Below, one piece after another: positions 57,750-64,000 of a DNA stretch of 64,000 nucleotides. Each line of letters starts with the position of its first letter. The first letter of the stretch is position 1. A program made the position numbers and the translations under genes. A model generated the notes under the pieces. The model ran no database searches and was not told the DNA's origin. It worked only from the letters and a program-made list of their open reading frames with translations. This stretch comes from Steromphala cineraria (lineage: Eukaryota; Mollusca; Gastropoda; Trochida; Trochidae): NCBI GenBank assembly GCA_916613615.1, contig OU744720.1:75357338-75421337 (forward strand), given 5' to 3'.

Positions 57750-58068
57750 TTGGTTGATGGAACAAAGGATGTCTTTGACAAGTTATCCCTCCCTTCCAGC
57801 AAAACCTTTCGGAGCTTGGCAAAAAAGAGAAATCAAAGCAACGTGAATCTTCATTGACAAAAGAACATCGCCAACTACTTACTAGAATGGTCATCATTGC
57901 TCAAGAGAAAGGCCTGGACCTAAAGAATGTCATGAAGTATCAGTTGTCGTCAGTGCCTCCATCTCTTGCGAATCCTGATGCATGCATGAGGTAGATAAAC
58001 TTGCACCGATCAGTTGTTTGTCACAAGAAAACATACCGCAGTCAAACACTGTCTTCATTGTTGATTGA

Positions 58069-59105
58069 ATGGCTTTAATTCAGCAACAACGTCAAATTCC
58101 TGAGACCTTTGGAGACTTTGCAGTCACTGTTCTAAGACAACTTGTCTCTATGGGACTTAAACACAAAGCCAAAAGAGTGGATTTTGTTGCAGACAGATAT
58201 TATTCCAACTCCATCAAACAGCTTGAAAGATCGAAAAGAGCAAGCCAAGGTGAAACAAAGATTCGCATCAATCGCCGGGATCAAAAAATGCCTAAACAGT
58301 TCAGGAAATATCTTGCAAATTATGAGAACAAAGAAGATCTGCTGTCATTTCTTGTCCATGAATGGAAAGAAGTAAACTGTGACCTCCGTGGAATTCAGGT
58401 TTATGCAACTCAAGGTGAATTCTGCTGCAAGATTTCTCAAACAGAGGATGGTTCAATCAATGTTGAAGATATCCCAGAGCTTCGTTGTGATCATGAGGAG
58501 GCAGACACTCGGATGTTTCTGCATGCATTGCATGCATCCCAATCAATTCCAGACAGTCCTGCAATCTTCATTCGGTCAGTTGATACAGATGTCTTCATCT
58601 TAGTAACATAGGTTTCATCGTTGATCTCATCTCGCCTCATCATGCTTATGCTTTCTCCTGGAAATTCACGGTACATGGATATGACAGCCATGAGTGAAGT
58701 ATTAGGGGGTTAGGAGAGGCATTGATAGGCCTTCATGCCTTCACAGGGTGTGATAGCATCAGTGCATTCCGAGAAAAGGGAAAGTCAAAAGCTCTCAAAC
58801 TCATGATTGCAAATGCACACTACAAATCAGTATTCTCTCTACTAGGCCAAGAGTGGAGTGTCTCAGACAGTCTACAAGAACAGTTAGACAAATTCGTCTG
58901 TGACTTATACGGCTCAAAGGAATGTGTCTGTGTCGACGATGTCCGATATAAATGCTTGAGGTTTGGCAATGTCACTGACATAACAATGCCACCAAACAGT
59001 GACAGTTTAAAACTTCATATCAGGAGGGCGAATTACCAGGCAAAGGTATTCCGAAGCTGTGTCATACAGAATATTTTAGCCCCATCAACACTGGACAATG
59101 GATAG
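58069..59105 (+). pseudogene. FEN/XPG-like nuclease-like segment of the CXC-family gene
   Basis: RVDFVADRYYSNSIKQLERS, MPKQFRKYLANYENKEDLLS, then DHEEADTRMFLHALHA, VDTDVFIL and, after a frame change, GLHAFTGCDSISAFREKGKS with KALKLM. The succession of EExDxR, D(S/T)D and GCD...GxGxxxAL parallels the acidic XPG-I motif and the helix-hairpin turn of FEN1-type nucleases (PIN-like fold). This is inferred from motif order. About 110 bases between the two frames (58611-58722) read RYMDMTAMSEVLG, also conserved. The domain sits directly before the CXC module. Confidence 0.6.
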
Positions 59106-59144
59106 AAACAAAATGACAAAGGCTTAGGGATTATTTGGAACACA

Positions 59145-59348
59145 TTGCCCATTGCACCAGATGACATTCTCCACAATATTAACTGCAAATGCCACAAAAG
59201 TTCCTGTAATTCCTCAAAATGTTCTTGTAAGAGGAATGGGGTGTCCTGCACAGTTTTGTGTAGATGTTTGAACTGTCAAAATCAAAAGGCGTTGAAAGTG
59301 GATGCAGATGATACAAATACAGACATTGACTCGAGTGATGATGACTGA
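59145..59348 (+). pseudogene. CXC (tesmin/TSO1-like) domain, C-terminus
   Basis: NCKCHKSSCNSSKCSCKRNG, then VSCTVLCRCLNCQN: the cysteine spacing CxC...CxxxxCxCxxxxxxCxxxCxCxxC matches a CXC domain, a zinc-binding DNA-contacting module found in tesmin, LIN54 and MSL2. It is followed by an acidic tail (DADDTNTDIDSSDDD) and a stop. It lies one frame away from the nuclease-like segment (whose frame ends at 59105). Confidence 0.75.
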
Positions 59349-59410
59349 TTTACATTATAGTATTGATATGGACTGTACAGTTTTGTTCAAGTAATCCATA
59401 CACCTTCAAG

Positions 59411-59960
59411 TAATCCATATATTCCACAATGCTGATAAATCAATCTTGTACATAAGAAATGACATTGTGGCTGCCTTTTTCGGGATATATTGACTGTTAA
59501 GATGTGTTTAAATCATCAGCATTAAGCCTTGTATTGGTTCATATATTCCACAATGACATTGTGGCTGCCTTTTTTCAGGATATATTGACTGTTAAGATGT
59601 GTTTAAATCATCAGCATTAAGCCTTGTATTGGTTCATATATTCCACAATGCTGATAAATCAATCTTGTACATATGAAATGACATTGTGGCTGCCTTTTCA
59701 GGATATATCGAATGTTAAGATGTGTTTAAATCATCAGCATTAAGCCTTGTATTGGTTCATATATTCCACAATGCTGATAAATCAATCTTGTACATATGAA
59801 GTGACATTGTGGCTGCCTTTTTCAGGATATATTGACTGTTAAGATGTGTTTAAATCATCAGCATTAAGCCTTGTATTGGTTCATATATTCCACAATGCTG
59901 ATAAATCAATCTTGTACATATGAAATGACATTGTGGTTGCCTTTTTCAGGATATATTGAT
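59411..59960 (+). repeat. Five ~120-bp tandem repeats after the CXC-family gene
   Basis: Units contain ATATTCCACAATGCTGATAA, ATCAATCTTGTACATATGAA, GACATTGTGGCTGCC and AAGATGTGTTTAAATCATCA. TCCACAATG and CATTGTGG within each unit are inverted and could form a hairpin. The second unit lacks about 28 bp between those arms. The units begin near 59417, 59538, 59633, 59757 and 59879. Confidence 0.9.
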
Positions 59961-62245
59961 AATTGACAGTAAAGATGTGTTTAAATCAAAATTAAGTATT
60001 TAACAGCTCAGATAAACAATGTTATGTTTTGAACTGATTGATTCATTGAATTTGTATATTTGATGATAATCTGTTCTGTATTTTCTCTAAATATTAAGTG
60101 AAATTTTAACAGATTGTAAATGAAATATCCTTCCACAAAATGTAATATGAAATTTACTATGTGTTGTATACAGATAAAATTACTGTAAATTGGTCATTTA
60201 TGTTGGAGAATAATATTTTAATTTTTTACAAATATTGAGTAATCACTAATTTAAGGAAACAATTAAAATGATCAAGACTCATTATATTTGCAAAATTACA
60301 TTATACAGGTTGTTGCACCCAGACTAAAGCCATGGCTCTTTGGTCCGAAATCTTTGAAGGGGGTACCCCTCTTCCAAGACCTGTAGTTGATTAATGTGCA
60401 ACTTTATGAACCAGAAAAGTTTTGTTTCTTAAAGAGCACATCCTGGGCAACATTTTGATATATAGTTCTGGTATTCACCAAATATGTTGAAGCACTCTCC
60501 TTTTTCTAGGGCCCTACAGATTTCGGCCCATGGTCTAAATGAATACAATAATGTTCATAAAATGTTCATAAGGTTGAATGATAGTTGCCGAAGGTTGGCA
60601 TATTCTAAACTGATCAAGTACCGGTTATCCACATATTGCCTTATCATTCAATGGCTTATAAATAACGACAAAGCCTCTTTGGCAATATGTTTTCTCATTG
60701 ACAGCAAATCGAGTTTTCGACACACAGTGGGTTACGAGTGATACATTAGGTTCGCTATGAATGGATAGTTTGCATTGAAAATATGCGGCGTCTTAGGCAT
60801 TTTATAATTCAATTTGAAAAGGAAAACAATTCATTATAGTGCTTTATGCATAAATAAATGCATAAGATTGGTTAACGAATTGGTGTTAGTAAGTCCCGCC
60901 ATTATATGTTATATATTCACCTTTATCGGAAGCATGTACTTTCGAAATATGGGATAAGAAATGATAAGAGTTAACAACATGGAAAAGTGATATTTTAATC
61001 ATTATTCGCATTGTACGTCGAAAGCTGTCAACCTGCAAATAGAATGAATAATTTAGAAGATCCTTATATTGAAATATATATTAGGTATAGAAACGTTAAA
61101 AATGAAAGACAGATATTTTAATTTCAATATGACTGCCTTTTGGTTTACCACCTGAGAACATTTGTTGAAAAAACCTAACCTTTTCAACTCGCTAAAAAGA
61201 AATATAATGTATGTATCCTTTATAGATGCTATGCAGCTAGCCTACCTGTTGACTGATTATTCAAGAAAACTACTTTAAGGAAGGTTTGTATCCAAGTCAA
61301 GAATGTATTTTTCAACAACAAATATTAAACCGTGCAAAGTTGTCTCTGAATACTTCCGGCAATAAAGCACAATCGTTGTTCTCGATTTTATCAACACATG
61401 GAGCTGTGGTAGTAGTTGTAGTAGTAGTCCTTCATAACGTCATGCATTTTTAAAGCTGTGTGTTTATGTGAAAAAAAGAAACTTTGAACTTAATCATTTA
61501 AAACTGTATTTTGAAAACACGTTTAACGCAAAGTGAATTTTTATAAAAAAATTATTAATTTGTACAAAAGGCAATGTCCACTTCAAATGTTAAGTTACAT
61601 GAATGAGATATTCACTTGAGTTGATCATTTACCGCGAAGTCCACAGGTTTGAGGACAGAGTTCAATGACCAAAGCATCTGCGTTTCAGACTAGCAGTTAA
61701 CCAGTTTGTCATTGGAAAACGCCGCCTCACCGAAGGTGAACTGTGATAACTATGATGTTCATATCTATCAACTATGTATCTGTTGTGATTTCTCAGAGAA
61801 ACAGATTAGTTCTTCGATAGGCTCTCATGAATGTTCGTCACTGCACGAAATTATATGTATTCTATTTCGAAAACTGCCACCGTAGCAGGGATTCATGTTT
61901 GGAGTACAGTATAGTTATATAAAGAGGTTTAATGATTCGTTACTTTCCCATATTTGATATCCGAGATGGTTCTTTTGAATACATGATATTCGTTCTTTAA
62001 GTGGATACAATGATCTTTGAAGAGACGTACACTATACTATATATTGATATTTCATTAAAGTTTATATTATGGTAAAGTAAGTCGCAGTATTTATGCCTTA
62101 TGTCCTTTTCTCGTTTCTTAACTACTTAGGGATATACAAAATTTACAATTTTAAATCAGGTAAATGTAAATGTTTATCTTGAAACAACAATATTGCTCAG
62201 TTAGGCATAGAATCATTTTCCTAAATATTGTATTAAAGTAAACTT
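59961..62245. other. Non-coding sequence, no gene seen
   Basis: No supported gene. Weak inverted similarity between AGCCATGG...GGTCCGAAATCT (about 60333-60355) and AGATTTCGGCCCATGGTCT (60519-60537) might mark a degraded ~215-bp MITE, but I could not find a target duplication. Confidence 0.45.
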
Positions 62246-62640
62246 TTGTCATTTAGAAGGGTAGGGTTAGTTTCTAGAGCATAGCTCTGAAACTACTTTA
62301 TCTTTTTTCACCAAATTTGGTATACATGTACGTACTCTTCATATCATGTAGATGTGCTTTTTAGGGGTTTCTACTAATTTTTGTTTTTTTGTTTTAGTGT
62401 CCATGGCAACAGTTTATGCTTTGTCATTTTGAAGTGTAGGATTAGTTACCGGAGCATAACTCACCAAATTCGGTATACATTCTCTTCATATGATGTAGCT
62501 ATCACTTTTGGAGGTTTCAAATTCTTGTTAAAAATATTTTGGGTTTCCATGGCGTCAGTTTGATCTTTGTCATTTTGATGGGTATGGTTAGTGTCATGAA
62601 TAGAACCGAAACTTACAGTTTGTTGTTTTATAGAAAGATT
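62246..62640 (+). repeat. Diverged ~150-170-bp tandem repeat
   Basis: TTTTGTCATTTAGAAGGGTA, TTTGTCATTTTGAAGTGTAG and TTTGTCATTTTGATGGGTAT start three units near 62246, 62418 and 62562. Units share GGAGCATA(G/A)CTC, ACCAAATT(T/C)GGTATACAT, CTCTTCATAT and TTTCCATGGC. The last unit is incomplete. Confidence 0.75.
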
Positions 62641-64000
62641 ATGGTTTTTATTTGAGTTAAAAAAAACTATAAGGAATTTTCAAAAACAAAATTCAGCTGA
62701 AATTGTTTATGGGGGATACCTCTGTTTTTTTACGAGTAAAACACTTTCTAGTTGTCTTTATAACAGCTATAACTAAAATTGGCATTCCTAGGTTGTGTTC
62801 TTTTCCCATTTAATAGGTATTGAAGGCAATAGTTTTCAATTACTTCCATTAAATTAAACAAACGGAATTTCATTAAACTATATGCACTTTAAGTAATTGA
62901 ATTGACTGATTAGGCGTTAATGCATGTGAACAAACTGCTATGATTTAGTGCTTCGAAATTGCTGCTTGCCCATATATCACTGGTAAATCAATAAACAAAA
63001 ATCTCACATTAAAAACTGTGAATTGCTTTCAGTAATGTGAATACTAATCAATCTTAAAACAAACTTCAACAAATCACAATATGTTGTCACTAGAGCCATT
63101 GGCAATATCATTCATCAGGATCAAATTATATAACTCATAGTTGCTAATAATCAAAACATTGAAGAATTCATCCATCACTTTATAACATGTTAAAAATTTA
63201 CAGTTTTGTACTTTGCATCCGAAGAACCTAAACAAGTATTTGTATTGATACTCCATTTATGCATAGAAAGACATTTAAGGATATAGACCAGGGAGTCCAA
63301 CAATCTAACGGATTGATAGCAATAGTTCAGTTTTCTGCGGCAGTTGTTTCTGTTGAAGAAGATCGAAGACATTACCCAAAAACCCTTATAGGAGACCCCA
63401 TGTCGCCATCTCTAAGTACAGCAAATATACTAAAATAATTTCTAAAGATATTAAATTACCGTTTAGATTTTGAATTTCGATATACATATATATTTCTCAA
63501 ATGATTATTGACTTTACCATTTTGATATATTTAATCGTGATCTGTTCTTTTTTCTTAAACAAATGTAATGTAGATTCAAAATATTTGGCGAAATTAAACA
63601 TGAAACATGAAATAAATGGAAGACCGAATTAAGATTTTTCTTGAAATTTACTGATTCAAACAAAGATTGAACTCTCTGAGCAAGAAATCTTTATTAGTCA
63701 TTTAACCCTCACGCAGTATCGTTAATGACACCACCTTTGCGACCATGTGGGCATCAGAGGCCGAGGAACATTCACATGCAATTCAGGAACGCTTCGAGGG
63801 GGAAAGGGTCAATATTATTTATGATGTTATGTATAATATGTAACATGTGTGTTCCAATCCTCACAAACTGATCGCTGATATGTTTGTTTGAGACTCATTT
63901 GCAATATAATATTCATTATCGCCATATTGCGCATTATTGGTTCGTTCCTACAGGCCAATTCCGGCCAAAAGAGCGTAAGATGCACGTGTGCATTAAATTA
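62641..64000. other. Non-coding sequence, no gene seen
   Basis: No recognisable gene. CTAGAGCCATTGGC with TCATTCATCAGG near 63091-63121 resembles the head of the minisatellite-bearing elements and may be a relic of one. Confidence 0.45.

Larger units (their letters stand above)
53041..59348 (+). pseudogene. Multicopy invertebrate gene with CXC domain, decayed
   Basis: One gene read through at least seven frame changes. I recognise the family as multicopy and uncharacterised in cnidarians and molluscs. Order of parts: N-terminal Cys/His region (53041-53700), core with LSLGMTIRHLTGSAKL, HDTALATQQLQ, WDNNDFGEET (54223-54528), GTTHNTNGIIIQRFCDVPVV (55538-55711), a short exon (56002-56090), a long conserved region (56440-57749), a nuclease-like segment (58069-59105) and a CXC domain (59145-59348). 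GT-AG introns fit at 55712-56001 (phase 1) and 56091-56439 (phase 0); a first intron from about 54527 to 55537 has non-matching phases, one sign of decay. Introns show it is not a processed copy. No terminal inverted repeats were found, so whether it was mobile is open. Confidence 0.75.

Noticed and set aside
53041..59348. Intact, expressed host gene
   Set aside because: Conserved segments lie in several different frames without plausible introns between them (for example near 53308, 53420, 54130, 56990, 57750 and 58610), so it cannot encode a full protein as written.
60323..60540. Possible MITE with AGCCATGG/CCATGGTCT arms
   Set aside because: Arms match only partly, need a gap, and no target duplication is visible.
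63091..63121. Head of a fourth minisatellite-bearing element
   Set aside because: Only about 25 bp of similarity, with no repeat units or tail following.

Overview
The window looks like a stretch of invertebrate animal nuclear DNA, most likely from a marine mollusc and probably a bivalve. It is AT-rich, has spliced but decayed genes and no bacterial-type gene organisation. It carries several dispersed repeats that I associate with molluscan genomes: a roughly 146-bp minisatellite element with a GGAC-repeat tail, a repeat with a GTGAGTGAGTGAG end, and an ACAAGATGTGTTTG repeat. The species assignment is inference; no host housekeeping gene was recognised. Nearly everything that can be identified is mobile or repetitive, and most of it is decayed.

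Layout. 1-16 kb: two small MITEs (a TTAA type and a MULE-like type with a 9-bp duplication), a minisatellite-bearing element (4.18-5.33 kb), a 5'-truncated LINE ORF2 (7.87-9.22 kb), SINE-like fragments and a pogo/Tigger-like transposase pseudogene (9.72-11.23 kb). 16.27-30.47 kb: a 14.2-kb DNA transposon that I could not place in a named superfamily. It has 22-bp terminal inverted repeats and an ATAC target duplication. About 32 tandem copies of a 192-194-bp unit fill its left side, and its right side has inverted, less regular repeats. A decayed gene in the middle encodes a basic N-terminus, a DDE-like core, an OTU/vertnin-like domain, a 16-residue acidic repeat and a C-terminal domain. The same 15-bp motif, GTCAGTGATGTTACC, lies at both ends in mirror-image orientation and often as pairs 21 bp apart.

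30.51-33.23 kb: directly beside it, a 2.7-kb non-coding element with ~310-bp inverted repeats made of nested palindromes and an internal array of seven ~184-bp units, each carrying a motif from its own ends. This is the same design in an unrelated sequence. 34.2-45.87 kb: one minisatellite element cut in two by a 10.4-kb insertion with CAC...GTG ends, a TTA duplication and CACTA-like subterminal GTATACTG palindromes. The insertion holds a MITE, a LINE fragment and segmental duplications.

45.9-52.4 kb: a third minisatellite element, then the remains of a two-gene PIF/Harbinger transposon (a Myb/SANT-like gene on + and the transposase on -) with three later insertions: a CACTGTG-ended, 5-bp-duplication (Transib/RSS-like) MITE, a SINE-like element and a MITE inside the transposase. 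53.0-59.35 kb: a decayed, intron-containing gene of a large invertebrate multicopy family, with an N-terminal Cys/His region, a conserved core, a FEN/XPG-like nuclease-like segment and a C-terminal CXC (tesmin/TSO1-like) domain, followed by a 120-bp tandem array. 60-64 kb: essentially empty apart from a short diverged repeat.
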